Origin: Flammeovirgaceae bacterium SG7u.111 | GTDB lineage: Bacteria > Bacteroidota > Bacteroidia > Cytophagales > Flammeovirgaceae | DNA length: 64,000 bases | NCBI GenBank assembly: GCA_034044135.1 | Contig: CP139021.1 | Coordinates: forward strand, 2,185,635-2,249,634 | Direction of reading: 5' to 3' | In this document: one piece after another, positions 26,774-35,465 of the stretch | Layout: every line of letters starts with the position of its first letter | Numbering within the stretch: the first letter of the stretch is position 1 | The notes under the pieces: generated by a model | What the model saw: the letters and a program-made list of their open reading frames with translations, nothing else | What the model was told of the DNA's origin: nothing | The model's database searches: none | Made by a program: the position numbers and the translations under genes

Positions 26774-27382
26774 ATGAACTTGTATAAAACCATCTTAACT
26801 GCTGCCCTGATGTTTGGCATCACGGTCGCAATAGCCAAGCCTTTTAATCCTAAAGGTGGAGGAGAGTTTAATGTTGAATCTGAGAAACTTTCTTACAGTA
26901 TTTATGCGGTAGTGAACACTACCAAGGTGCGTATAGCCTATGAAAAACAAGATACAGAACCTATTGCTATTGAAATATATAATGACTCAGGTAAGTTGCT
27001 CTATGCCGAAAAGCTCAAAAATGCTAGCTCGATGAAAAAGAGCTATGATTTGGAAGACTCTGGAGCAGGAAATTATAAGGTAAAGATTACTACTGGAGCT
27101 TACACGGCAAGCCATTACATTGAGCTGGGAGCGAGGGAGCAAGAAGAATTTGTTGCTAAAGTATCTCCCGTTTTGGAAAAGAAACTTAGGGTTGCCTATG
27201 AATTTGCCAGAGGTCCAGTGTTGATTGTAGTGGAAGACGAAGATTCCAAAAGTGTGTTCCGTGAGCTAATCAATGCTAGAAATTATACAACTTTGTATAA
27301 TATAAATAAACTGGAAAAAGGGAATTATACAGTGAGACTTAGCTGTGGAGATCAGCTAAAAGAGCATGCTTTCAAATTATAA
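26774..27382 (+). CDS. secreted protein of unknown function with two Ig-like beta domains
   Basis: 202 residues from ATG 26774 (MNLYKTILTAALMF); upstream in frame is only a GTG at 26735. Signal peptide to about residue 22 (VAIAKPF). The mature protein reads as two similar beta-sandwich modules: VNTTKVRIAYEKQDTEPIAIEIYNDSGKLLY...GNYKVKITTG and EKKLRVAYEFARGPVLIVVEDEDSKSVF...KGNYTVRLSCG. Both end in GNYxVxx, like the Por secretion sorting or DUF3244-type folds common in this phylum. It is not a convincing type IX sorting tail, because no Gly-rich KLxK end is seen. Role unknown; envelope or extracellular. Terminator downstream at 27425-27460. Confidence 0.75.
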   Translation: MNLYKTILTAALMFGITVAIAKPFNPKGGGEFNVESEKLSYSIYAVVNTTKVRIAYEKQDTEPIAIEIYNDSGKLLYAEKLKNASSMKKSYDLEDSGAGNYKVKITTGAYTASHYIELGAREQEEFVAKVSPVLEKKLRVAYEFARGPVLIVVEDEDSKSVFRELINARNYTTLYNINKLEKGNYTVRLSCGDQLKEHAFKL

Positions 27383-27424
27383 AAACACGTCTTATAAGTC
27401 CTTTCTTAGTGGAAGGGAAGAATC

Positions 27425-27460
27425 AAAGGACTGCCTTTTTAGGTAGTCTTTTTGTTTTTT
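27425..27460 (+). terminator. terminator of the 26774 gene
   Basis: AAAGGACTGCCT pairs with AGGTAGTCTTTT (two G-U pairs) and a long T-run follows, interrupted by one G. Confidence 0.78.
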
Positions 27461-27531
27461 TAAGAAACTTAAAGATACAAAAAAAGGGTAGCTGAAAGCC
27501 ACCCCTTTAGTTATATGTTTGAATACTTTTT

Positions 27532-28398
27532 TTACTCGTATTCTAATAAGCTCATCAAATAGGCTCCATAGCCAGATTTAACAAGTGGCTCGGCTAGTTT
27601 TTTCAACTGAGGGGCATTGATGTAGCCCATTTTATATGCTGACTCTTCAGGAGAACCGATTTTCATCCCTTGCCTTTTCTCAATTACTTGTACAAACTGA
27701 GCGGCTGACATCAAAGAATCAAATGTTCCAGTATCTAACCATGCTACGCCCCGGCTCAAAATACCTACTTGTAGTTTTTTTGCTTTGAGGTAAACATCGT
27801 TTATATCTGTGATTTCATACTCTCCCCTTGGTGAAGGTTTGATGCTTTTTGCTATTTGAACAACATCGTTATCGTAGAAATACAATCCTGGTACCGCATA
27901 GTTAGATTTCGGCTTCAAAGGCTTTTCTTCAATGCTGATGGCCGTTTGGGTATCATCAAATTCAACTACACCATATCTTTCAGGATCGGATACGTGGTAG
28001 GCAAATACTACTCCTCCTTCAGGGTCATTTTTAGATTGGAGCAATTCATCTAATCCAGAACCGTAAAATATATTATCTCCAAGAACGAGAGCAACTTTGT
28101 CGTTTCCGATAAATTCTTCTCCTATGATGAATGCTTGTGCAAGGCCTTCAGGGTTGGGTTGTACAGCATAATGGAATTCACAACCTAGGTCAGAACCATC
28201 TCCTAAGAGGTTTTTGAAAAGGGGGAGATCTCTTGGCGTAGAAATGATTAATATTTCGCGAATACCCGCATTCATTAGTGTGGTAAGTGGGTAATAAATC
28301 ATCGGTTTGTCGTAAACTGGCATCAGTTGCTTACTTACCGATAATGTGAGAGGATGAAGTCTAGTGCCGCTTCCGCCAGCTAAAATGATTCCTTTCAT
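27532..28398 (-). CDS. rmlA: glucose-1-phosphate thymidylyltransferase
   Basis: 288 residues, the length of the short RmlA form. It joins glucose-1-phosphate and dTTP to give dTDP-glucose, the first step to dTDP-rhamnose and other deoxysugars for surface glycans. Seen: [26 protein letters not shown] at the N-terminus (nucleotide-binding loop), LGDNIFYG (metal Asp), [30 protein letters not shown] and [16 protein letters not shown]. The other rml genes are not in the window. It is followed on the same strand only by the terminator region, and lies about 170 bases after rpiB. Confidence 0.95.
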   Translation of the reverse strand: MKGIILAGGSGTRLHPLTLSVSKQLMPVYDKPMIYYPLTTLMNAGIREILIISTPRDLPLFKNLLGDGSDLGCEFHYAVQPNPEGLAQAFIIGEEFIGNDKVALVLGDNIFYGSGLDELLQSKNDPEGGVVFAYHVSDPERYGVVEFDDTQTAISIEEKPLKPKSNYAVPGLYFYDNDVVQIAKSIKPSPRGEYEITDINDVYLKAKKLQVGILSRGVAWLDTGTFDSLMSAAQFVQVIEKRQGMKIGSPEESAYKMGYINAPQLKKLAEPLVKSGYGAYLMSLLEYE

Positions 28399-28571
28399 TT
28401 GGATTCGTTTAGTTAAAAGTTATAAGTTTTAGTAAAGTACAATAGCATTAATGTGTAGCTACGATTTGTTTATGCAAATAAGCATTCTAAATGCGAAACT
28501 GTTACCTGTTTTCAAGTTTTGTTTAGAATTGTTAAACATCTTAAATAAAGGCAATAATTAATCCATCGTAT

Positions 28572-29000
28572 TTAACAAGATACCTTACCTACTCTTCGCT
28601 CATGCCTTCCTAGTTCTACTTCTGTAGTAAGGAATGCCTCAACAATGCCTTTGGCTTCATCCCAGCTCACAAACCTTTCAGGGATACAAAGAACATTTGC
28701 ATGGTTGTGTTGTCTGGCAAGTTCTGCTAGCTCTTTTTTCCAGCAAAGTGCTGCTCTAATATTTTGATGCTTATTCGCTGTGATGGCTACTCCATTGCCA
28801 CTTCCGCAAACTAGAATGCCTAAGTCAAATTCTCCTCCTTCTACGGCAGATGCTACAGGGTGTGCAAAATCAGGGTAATCAACTGAGTCGGGGCTGTCTG
28901 TCCCAAAGTTTTTTACGCTATGCCCAGCCTCTTCCAGATATCCAATCAATTTTTCTTTGTATGTGAAACCTGCGTGATCGCTTCCTAATGCTATTTTCAT
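28572..29000 (-). CDS. rpiB: ribose-5-phosphate isomerase B
   Basis: 142 residues from ATG 29000 (MKIALGSDHAGF); the frame reads upstream 18 codons, but no homology is expected there. It interconverts ribose-5-phosphate and ribulose-5-phosphate in the pentose phosphate pathway. Seen: GSDHAGFTYKEKL, DYPDFAHPVA, the catalytic Cys in LVCGSGNGVAITANK and the ARQHNHANVLCIPERF region, all characteristic of RpiB/LacAB. Family length about 145, so complete. Confidence 0.95.
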   Translation of the reverse strand: MKIALGSDHAGFTYKEKLIGYLEEAGHSVKNFGTDSPDSVDYPDFAHPVASAVEGGEFDLGILVCGSGNGVAITANKHQNIRAALCWKKELAELARQHNHANVLCIPERFVSWDEAKGIVEAFLTTEVELGRHERRVGKVSC

Positions 29001-29061
29001 TTTTTTAATAAGGTTTAATAAATCTTCCACAAAAAAAGAGAAATTTACTTCCATATAAAAT

Positions 29062-29086
29062 TATATATCCACTTTTCGGATATATA
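29062..29086. promoter_or_regulatory. inverted repeat between rpiB and a glycosyltransferase gene
   Basis: TATATATCC-ACTTTTC-GGATATATA, perfect 9-base arms. It lies in the 108-base divergent gap, 22 bases before the glycosyltransferase ATG and 61 before rpiB, in a position suited to an operator or to overlapping promoters. No partner regulator is suggested. Confidence 0.35.
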
Positions 29087-29108
29087 AACAAAAGGAAAGG
29101 CCAGTAGA

Positions 29109-29897
29109 ATGAATGATTTGACCATTACGGTAGTAACAGTAGTCTATAATGATGTAAAACATATCCAGAAAACGATGGATAGTGTTTTGAGCCAGACATA
29201 TTCCAACATGGAATATATAGTGATTGATGGAGGCTCGACAGATGGGACAGCGGAAATAATTGGAAGCTACTCAGATAAGTTGAGTTATTGGGAAAGCGAA
29301 CCCGATGAGGGAGTTTATTTTGCTATGAACAAAGCCATTGAAAAAGTTTCGGGCGAGTATATCAATTTTATGAACTGTGGAGATTGGTTCGCATCTAGCT
29401 CAACTGTTGATGAGTTTTTTGCGCAGGTAAAAGGGAGACCTGATTTTGTTTATGGCAATCATGATGTGTTACTTGACACATTCACCAAGCATAAGAAAGC
29501 CTTGCCTTTAGATACGATGTGGCGGGGAATGTCTTTTTCTCACCAAGCAGTTTTTACCAAAACATCTCTGATGAAGCAGCGTCCTTTTGATACTGCGTTT
29601 AAGGTTGCCGCTGATTTTAATTTCATATTTGAGAAATATAAAAAAGGATGTTCTTTTCAGTATGTAGATGTAAAAGTTACTTGTTATCAAGAGGGCGGGC
29701 TATCGAGGAAACATGTAATACGTGGGTATGAGGAAAACTGGAAAACAGTGAAAAAATGGGAAGATGGTATCGAGATAGATAGGTATTATAAAAAACTGAT
29801 AGCGATCCAGCGGTTGATTATTTTGATAGAAAAGGTTTTGCCCAAGTTCGTTTTTAACAAACTGATGCAATGGAAAAATAAAGCGAAGTCAGCTTAA
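29109..29897 (+). CDS. family 2 glycosyltransferase
   Basis: 262 residues, GT-A fold. Seen: TVVTVVYNDVKHIQKTMDSVLSQTY, then VIDGGSTDGTAEII (the nucleotide-binding Asp) and FMNCGDWF, standing in for the DxD turn, as in WfgS/WcaA-like sugar transferases. It transfers a sugar from an NDP donor onto a growing surface glycan at the cytoplasmic face. No membrane helix. The last nine bases overlap the end of the convergent GT4 gene, and rmlA and rpiB are close by, giving a small polysaccharide set. Confidence 0.9.
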   Translation: MNDLTITVVTVVYNDVKHIQKTMDSVLSQTYSNMEYIVIDGGSTDGTAEIIGSYSDKLSYWESEPDEGVYFAMNKAIEKVSGEYINFMNCGDWFASSSTVDEFFAQVKGRPDFVYGNHDVLLDTFTKHKKALPLDTMWRGMSFSHQAVFTKTSLMKQRPFDTAFKVAADFNFIFEKYKKGCSFQYVDVKVTCYQEGGLSRKHVIRGYEENWKTVKKWEDGIEIDRYYKKLIAIQRLIILIEKVLPKFVFNKLMQWKNKAKSA

Positions 29898-31013
29898 TAC
29901 GTGATTATAGATTTTAAGTGCTTTTTCCGCATATTTTTCAATGCTGAACTGTTCTTTGGCTAGAGCAATCCCATTTTTCCCGAGTTCTATTTTTGCAGAA
30001 GGGTTGTTCATGCAAAACATCATTTTTTCAACTAACTCTTCTTCATTTTTGTAAAGAAACCCATTTCTTCCTTCTTCAACTAACTCAGGAGTCGCTCCGC
30101 CATTGTAGCCGATTACAGGAACTCCATTAGCCATTGCTTCGACGGTTACCCTGCCCATTCCTTCGTTTTTTGAACACATTAGGAGGCAATCAGCAGTTTC
30201 GTAATAGAGGCTTGGATTGGAGGTATATCCTGTAAAATTCACCTGTTCGCTCACACCTAGCTTCTTAGCTTGTTTTTTTAACACCTCCATGTAGTTGTCA
30301 GGGCTATCACCTACAATGGTTAGGGCGCAGTTTGGGTTTCGTTGATACACTTTTGTGAAAGCAGTAATGGCTTCCATTTGCCCTTTTTCGGGTTTTAGCG
30401 CTCCTATTATGAGAAAGTTGACTATGGGGTTTGATTGGGGAGATGGTGCTGGCTTCATTTCTTTTTCCCAAAGAACTCCGTTGTAAATAATAGAAGAAGG
30501 GGCTTTCAGTTGGGTGGAAAAGTGTTGTTTTATCGCTTTTGAAATGCAGATGATATGACGGGATGTGTTGAGTAAATTAAAAAAATATTGGCTCCCCAAA
30601 TTATGTTTCATTTGGTAATCTTCCATCCCAAATTCGCGAATATGCCAGATGTGCGGAACGCCAAGTTTTTTGGCGATTTTAGCCCCCATAAACACAGCGG
30701 AAGTATTTGTATGGATAATATCAGGAGCTTCTACTTTCACCTCTTTTTCAATACGATTTATAGCAAGCGAGTTTTTGAAGTGGCGAATTAGCCCCTTCGC
30801 TCTTGATAAACCTTTCATAAAATAGACGTCATTATGAAAAGGAAGAACTTTGCAAGTCACTCCAATCTTTTCACACGCATCGACCAGTTCATCGTGGTTG
30901 GGGCAAAAAACAGTACATGAAATTCCCTTTTCTTTCAATCCTTCTATAAGGTTGATCATTGAGCGGTTTGCCCCAAGCATTTTGCTGTAATGAGTAAAAA
31001 AGAGGATTTTCAT
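29889..31013 (-). CDS. family 4 glycosyltransferase (GT-B fold)
   Basis: 374 residues from ATG 31013 (MKILFFTHYSKMLGANRS); further upstream in frame there is only a TTG. N-terminal domain with the Gly/Ala loop KMLGANRSMINLIEGL; C-terminal Rossmann domain with IIGALKPEKGQMEAITAF, LTIVGDSPDN, VNFTGYTSNPSLYYETADCLLMCSKNEGMGRVTVEAMANGVPVIGYNGG. The E-x7-E motif (EGMGRVTVE) identifies GT4. Role: sugar transfer in surface polysaccharide assembly. Starts 13 bases after the nucleoside hydrolase gene ends, on the same strand. Confidence 0.93.
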   Translation of the reverse strand: MKILFFTHYSKMLGANRSMINLIEGLKEKGISCTVFCPNHDELVDACEKIGVTCKVLPFHNDVYFMKGLSRAKGLIRHFKNSLAINRIEKEVKVEAPDIIHTNTSAVFMGAKIAKKLGVPHIWHIREFGMEDYQMKHNLGSQYFFNLLNTSRHIICISKAIKQHFSTQLKAPSSIIYNGVLWEKEMKPAPSPQSNPIVNFLIIGALKPEKGQMEAITAFTKVYQRNPNCALTIVGDSPDNYMEVLKKQAKKLGVSEQVNFTGYTSNPSLYYETADCLLMCSKNEGMGRVTVEAMANGVPVIGYNGGATPELVEEGRNGFLYKNEEELVEKMMFCMNNPSAKIELGKNGIALAKEQFSIEKYAEKALKIYNHVLS

Positions 31014-31026
31014 GAGGAGGGCTAAT

Positions 31027-32085
31027 CTATTCTGCAATTACCGGTTCGGCCATAGTTTCGTAAAAATCTTCGGTAATTGCAGGGCTGTCAAAGTTTTCCC
31101 AAATGATTATTGACCTTTCATTTTCAGGGCGTTCTTCCCATTTTTTTTCTACCATTATCGGTGCGGGGATTTCATTCGCCTCGCCCCAGCTAGGATTCTT
31201 TACAATTGCTACGGCTACCATGTCGAAAAGTGCTCTTGAAGGAGGGTTTCCATGCAGGTCAATGTGTTCGAATAGGTCTACCGCATAGTCGCCAAAGTTG
31301 GTGAAAGCACCACCATGCCTGCCTTCAATAGGTTCTGAAGTAGGACCAGCACCCGGCATTTTATCAGCAATTTCGGCAGGGGTAGCTCTTACGGCATCCG
31401 AACCGCTTGATTTGCCATAGCGGACCATTACCATTTCAAAAGGCACATCTTGGTCTAAAATATAATTCATGGAAGGAATATCATTTTCAAGGTTGTATTC
31501 GCCTGGCTCAGGGTAGTTTGAGCCTAACCACACAATTCTGACCTTGTCTTTTATATCGGGAGCTTTTATTAGTGCCAAAGCGATGTTGGTCAACTTGCCC
31601 ACTGGCAGTAGAACTAATTTTTGCTTGCGAAGCTTTCTTGCTTCGGCAATGATAAATTCTACTGCATCACTTCCATCGTAATTGGCGTCGTTTATCGAAC
31701 TTCTTATTTCTTCAAAAGAAGCACTTGCACCTGAATACAATGGGATTTTACCCTCTACTCCGCAGAGCTGCATAACCCGTTCAGCCTCTTCGAATTGCTC
31801 TTCTATTCCCCCGCCGTTATTGGTTACATTCACCGTTACGCCAACTACATCAAATACATCTCCGTTAAAAAACGCATAAGCCAAGGCATGCTGATCATCC
31901 AGTTCGTTGTTTGCATCCGTATCGATCAAAATGGGTATTTTGGTTGATTTAGCTCTTTGATCTAACGTAGGTGGTGCTTGCTCCTCTTTTTTTTGTTCAT
32001 TTTTTGAACATCCAATGAAAATTAGGGATAAAAATAGGCTAAGAAAAAGTGATGTGAATGTGGATCGTTTCATATTGTTTTTCAT
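31027..32085 (-). CDS. nucleoside hydrolase-family lipoprotein
   Basis: 352 residues. Lipoprotein signal with lipobox FIGC (Cys about 26; alternative start MKRSTF four codons later). The mature chain carries the calcium-binding cluster ILIDTDANNELDDQHALAYAF, a spaced-out variant of DTDxxxDD in inosine-uridine nucleoside hydrolases, then LLPVGKLTNIALAL and a late Asp/Asn (HGNPPSRALFDMVAVA). Members cleave N-glycosidic bonds; lipid-anchored periplasmic versions are common in Bacteroidota and many act on unknown glycosides. An extra internal glycine-rich insert (GAGPTSEPIEGRHGG) is present. Upstream neighbour of the GT4 gene. Confidence 0.85.
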   Translation of the reverse strand: MKNNMKRSTFTSLFLSLFLSLIFIGCSKNEQKKEEQAPPTLDQRAKSTKIPILIDTDANNELDDQHALAYAFFNGDVFDVVGVTVNVTNNGGGIEEQFEEAERVMQLCGVEGKIPLYSGASASFEEIRSSINDANYDGSDAVEFIIAEARKLRKQKLVLLPVGKLTNIALALIKAPDIKDKVRIVWLGSNYPEPGEYNLENDIPSMNYILDQDVPFEMVMVRYGKSSGSDAVRATPAEIADKMPGAGPTSEPIEGRHGGAFTNFGDYAVDLFEHIDLHGNPPSRALFDMVAVAIVKNPSWGEANEIPAPIMVEKKWEERPENERSIIIWENFDSPAITEDFYETMAEPVIAE

Positions 32086-32188
32086 GTTTATAACATGCTT
32101 TTAGTCTTCGGTACAAACCTACGGAATTCGCCATCGACAAAAACAGATTTTACATCGGAAATTTTTCTGGTTGGTGAAAATTACTGCT

Positions 32189-33472
32189 TTATTCCTTTAT
32201 TGCCTCGTACATAGCCTCGTGGATTTGCTGGTAAATTTCGAGTTGATACGTTTTGCGGTTGGTTCGGGTAGGGTAGACCCTGTTGGAGAGGAAGACAAGT
32301 AGCAAACCATTTTCAGGATCAGCCCAGGTGAATGTGCCTGTGAAACCCGAGTGCCCAAAGCTTCTTTCGCTGGCGGCAACGGCAGGAAAACCATTTTCCA
32401 AATCTTCCAATCTTGGCTTATCGAAGCCCAAGCCTCTCCTGCTCCCTTCATCTTTGAATTGGTAGCTGGTAAATTCTTGGAGCGTTTCTTCTTTCAAATA
32501 ACGCTTACCTTCATATTCGCCACCATTTAGGTACATTTGAATAAGCTTGGCTAAGCTTTCAGCATTGGCGAAGAGCCCTGCATTTCCCGAGACACCGCCA
32601 AGCATCGCTGCCGCTTCGTCGTGTACGTAACCTTGAACAAGCCTTTTCCTAAATACTGAATCGAATTCGGAAGGGACAATCTCTTCCATTGGGAATTTAT
32701 TCCAAGGGTTAAAGGTCAGTCGGTCTGCCCCAAGCGGACCGTAAAATCGTTCCCTCACGCGAGACTCCATCTCCTGTCCCGTTAAGTTTTCAATAATTTG
32801 AGGATAGAGCAAAAAGGAAAGGCCTGAATATTTGTATTCACGAACAGGTTCTAGTGCCGATTTCTTAATTGCTTTGTAAATTTTCTTTCTATATTTTTCA
32901 TGTAGAAAAAGACTGTCGCTCACTTTAACAGAATACTTTTTCTTAGGCTTTTCTTTAAATGTTCGCCATTTGAATTTGCCATTTTTCTTGACTGCGTTTG
33001 CCCAGTATACGATGTAAGGTTTTAGTTGTGCTTGATGCGCCAACACTTCCCTTACCGTCATTTTTTCTTTATCCGTCCCTTGGAAGTCATCCCAATAAGT
33101 GGCAAAAGGCTCGTCAAGCTTGATTTTTTCTTCCTCATAAAGTTGCATGAGCAAAGGGAGTGCTGCGCTGATTTTGCTGATAGATGCTAGGTCGTACAAG
33201 TGGTTCAGTTCGACTGCCAGATTTTGTTCATATGTGTGGAAGCCATATGCTTTTTGAAATACGGTTTCCCCATTCCTTGCTACCAACACTTGGCAACCTG
33301 GAAATGCCTCTTCACTTAATCCCAGCTCAACAATAGAATCTATTTTTTGGCTGAGAAATGTGGTGTCCATACCGACTAAAAGAGTAGGGTTTTGCAAACT
33401 GTCTTGAGCAAAAAGTAACGGATAGAAGCACAGAAATAGGAGAAATGTAGCTGGGTAAATAATTAGTTTCAT
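32189..33472 (-). CDS. secreted serine hydrolase, class C beta-lactamase-like
   Basis: 427 residues with a signal peptide ending around LLFAQDS (residue 24). Serine-hydrolase core of the penicillin-binding type: nucleophile in SISK (S97-x-x-K100), YSG as the second motif (KYSGLSF), and HSG in FGHSGFTGTF as the third. Likely a periplasmic or surface esterase, peptidase or amidase of the beta-lactamase-fold. In many relatives of this bacterium such a domain is fused to a GH3 domain; here it stands alone and a GH3 gene without that domain lies at 41962-43656. The 5' flank is only 46 bases from an IS remnant, so its native promoter may be gone. Confidence 0.85.
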   Translation of the reverse strand: MKLIIYPATFLLFLCFYPLLFAQDSLQNPTLLVGMDTTFLSQKIDSIVELGLSEEAFPGCQVLVARNGETVFQKAYGFHTYEQNLAVELNHLYDLASISKISAALPLLMQLYEEEKIKLDEPFATYWDDFQGTDKEKMTVREVLAHQAQLKPYIVYWANAVKKNGKFKWRTFKEKPKKKYSVKVSDSLFLHEKYRKKIYKAIKKSALEPVREYKYSGLSFLLYPQIIENLTGQEMESRVRERFYGPLGADRLTFNPWNKFPMEEIVPSEFDSVFRKRLVQGYVHDEAAAMLGGVSGNAGLFANAESLAKLIQMYLNGGEYEGKRYLKEETLQEFTSYQFKDEGSRRGLGFDKPRLEDLENGFPAVAASERSFGHSGFTGTFTWADPENGLLLVFLSNRVYPTRTNRKTYQLEIYQQIHEAMYEAIKE

Positions 33473-33565
33473 AATGTGGTTGGTTTTAATTCCACCAAAA
33501 TAGTGTTTTTGTTCCTAACCGCTTAAAAAGTTGGACTGGTTTAGTAGCCTAAAACCAGAACGATA

Positions 33566-33970
33566 ATGATAGACGATCTACTGAAGAATGCCCGCAGGAC
33601 AGCAAGTGGCAGAAGGGTCCTAAGCTCGGCACAAAAAGCCACCATTGTTGAGGATTGGGAAGATTCCGGGCTATCTTGCCCCGAGTACTGCCGCAGGTAC
33701 GGGTTAATCGCCAGCCAACTTTACAAATGGCGTTCAGACGCAAAATCAGGGGCCGTCATGGGAATCAAAAATGATGGGGAACTACATTCCAAGTCCGAGC
33801 TGGAGATGCTCAGAAGACAGAACGAAGAACTCAAGAAAGCTTTGGGAGAGGCTACGCTGGATATCAAGATCCTTAAAAAAAAGTTGGAATGGGACGCACA
33901 GAGAAACAAGAAGTCGAATCGCTATCCCAACAGTTCCAATTCTTGCATGACAACGGGCCTGAGTATATAG
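33566..33970 (+). pseudogene. IS3 orfA-like DNA-binding protein joined to deleted orfB
   Basis: The first about 110 residues form an IS3-type OrfA: HTH region SSAQKATIVEDWEDSGLSCPEYCRRYGLIASQLYKWRSD, then the leucine zipper MLRRQNEELKKALGEATLDIKILKKKL. A run of eight A then G at 33875-33883 lies at the end of the zipper, the usual place of programmed -1 frameshifting into orfB. The rest of this frame (residues 112-134) is out-of-frame orfB and meaningless. The product without its catalytic partner is a nonfunctional fragment. Confidence 0.8.
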
Positions 33971-34233
33971 AGAATAACCTAAGAAAGCAGATCGCGTTAT
34001 GGCATATTGCCGATTGCAGCACACCCGTTTACTCTCCGCAGTCAAATGGCATGTGCGAGGCTTTTAATGGCACTTTCAAAAGAGATTACGTATATGAGAG
34101 CTGTCTGGACAATCCTGAAATGATATATAGCCAGATACGGGGATGGATAGATGAATACAACCAATATGCGCCACATTCGGCATTGGATATGAAAACACCG
34201 AATGAATTTTATAACTTTAAAACCGCTGCATGA
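33889..34233 (+). pseudogene. IS3 orfB (rve integrase) C-terminal fragment
   Basis: 114 residues, -1 frame relative to orfA. It keeps the second catalytic Asp in LHDNGPEYIENNLR and the Glu in SPQSNGMCEAFNGTFKRDYVY, but the HTH_21 region and the first catalytic Asp, normally about 120-150 residues upstream, are absent. The join to the first about 17 residues (MGRTEKQEVESLSQQ), which look like the start of an OrfB, marks the deletion point near 33937. Confidence 0.8.
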
Positions 34234-34299
34234 CCAGTTCAGTTTTTAAGCGGAAAGAGCATTTTTAGCATGAATCTAAAACCGGAATTCTTAAAGTTA

Positions 34300-35163
34300 G
34301 AGCATGTTTAAAAATTTAATTCATGTTTTCTTTTGAGCCTGTTGAGTATTATTTGGCAGTTTTGCCATAGCACCCAAGCTTCTTGGCTTTTTGTGGTCTT
34401 TTCATAGTCCTTGGACAGCCTCCTGAAGAAATTGAGCGTCCCGAAAGTCCTTTCCGTGACCCACCTCCACTTGATGGGCACGAAGCCCTTGGCGGTCGGT
34501 GGGCAAGAGGAAATCTCGACCCCCACACCCCTGATATTTTCCTCCACCCAGCCCATGAAGCCTTCTTTGTAGGCATGGTCGGCCAGTATCTTCTTAATCC
34601 TATCCAGGTAGCCCAGCAAGGGGTCGGCCACCCGTTGCCCTGCCGCCCCATCAGGCTCGTTGGCCGGGCCGGCGAGCACGCCCCATACCAACCCCAACGT
34701 GTCGGTGACCACGTGCCTTTTCCTGCCGTCCACCTTCTTGTTGCCGTCTATGCCGGTGTCCTGGCCTATGAAAGGCGCACACCTTACCGACTGGCTGTCA
34801 ATGGATAGCATACTGGGGGTCTCCTTTTTGTTTTCCCCCACTCTCCATTTCTTGTTCAACTGGGCGTTGATACGCTCCAAGGTGTTGTCCTGTTTCCATC
34901 TGCGGAAATAATAATAGACACTCTGCCATGGGGGGTATCCACCGGAGAGGTTCCGCCATTGCATCCCCGTGCGCAAGATATAAAATATGCCATCCACCAC
35001 GTCGCGCAAATCATATTTACGCTTTCTTTGCACAGGTAGGCATTCTTTGATATATTCCCATTGCTGGGCAGTCAATCGGCTTTGGTCGGTTTCCATAAAC
35101 TTTGTTGTTTGGTCACTACAAAGTTTTGGGCTGCCTAGCTTTTTTCAAAATTTAAACATGCTC
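34300..35163 (-). mobile_element. IS5-family insertion sequence, copy 1
   Basis: 864 bases with terminal repeats beginning GAGCATGTTTAAA at both ends and flanked by the target duplication TTA (34297-34299 and 35164-35166). Holds one intact transposase on the minus strand. The coding part is visibly richer in G and C than its surroundings, so it is a recent arrival from another genome background. Confidence 0.92.
34308..35096 (-). CDS. IS5-family (IS427-like) transposase
   Basis: 262 residues, intact. N-terminal DUF4096-type domain (LTAQQWEYIKECLP, RKYDLRDVVDGIFYILRTGMQW) followed by the DDE core: Asp in LSIDSQSV, Asp in ILADHAYK and Glu in WVTERTFG. It cuts and inserts the element at its own ends. 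It is about 70 percent identical by eye to the divergent second copy at 35533-36315. GC-rich and using codons unlike the host genes. Confidence 0.93.
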   Translation of the reverse strand: METDQSRLTAQQWEYIKECLPVQRKRKYDLRDVVDGIFYILRTGMQWRNLSGGYPPWQSVYYYFRRWKQDNTLERINAQLNKKWRVGENKKETPSMLSIDSQSVRCAPFIGQDTGIDGNKKVDGRKRHVVTDTLGLVWGVLAGPANEPDGAAGQRVADPLLGYLDRIKKILADHAYKEGFMGWVEENIRGVGVEISSCPPTAKGFVPIKWRWVTERTFGTLNFFRRLSKDYEKTTKSQEAWVLWQNCQIILNRLKRKHELNF

Positions 35164-35166
35164 TTA

Positions 35167-35462
35167 GGAGACTTTTATAAACTATCTTTATTGTTGCTTA
35201 GAAGAGTATTTTTAGCTGAAAGTTAGTTAGAACTACTAGAAAAGAGAGTAAGTGAAAATGGATGGTTCTAAGTCAGGTTGATGTTAGTTTAGTTAATGAT
35301 GTGCTTTGGGAAAGTGTAAATCATAGCAGGTTTATGTATTTTTAATCCGATAACATTATAAATATTCTTGTTGCTTTGTTTTATAGCAAACTTATGCAAA
35401 TGTTTTAATTGGGTGATTTGCTATGATATTTTGCCAATAATAGTTAATATATATATTTCTGC
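35167..35462. other. gene-free AT-rich stretch between two IS elements
   Basis: 296 bases lying between IS5 copy 1 and copy 2. No coding potential or stem-loop was seen on either strand. Probably original intergenic DNA that received both elements. Confidence 0.5.
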
Positions 35463-35465
35463 TAA

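Larger units (their letters stand above)
33519..34253 (+). mobile_element. IS3-family element remnant with internal deletion
   Basis: Inverted ends CCGCTTAAAAAGTTGGACTGGT (33519-33540) and its counterpart ACCAGTTCAGTTTTTAAGCGG (34233-34253) pair well. Between them is a complete orfA and only the last third of the orfB integrase, about 735 bases in all; intact IS3 elements are 1.2-1.5 kb, so roughly 500-600 bases are missing from the middle. No matching target duplication was seen. Not able to move by itself. Confidence 0.82.

Noticed and set aside
34383-34808. Plus-strand reading frames opposite the IS5 transposase
   Set aside because: They are antisense frames of a GC-rich transposase with no own motif; the same happens in the second copy at 35782-36249.
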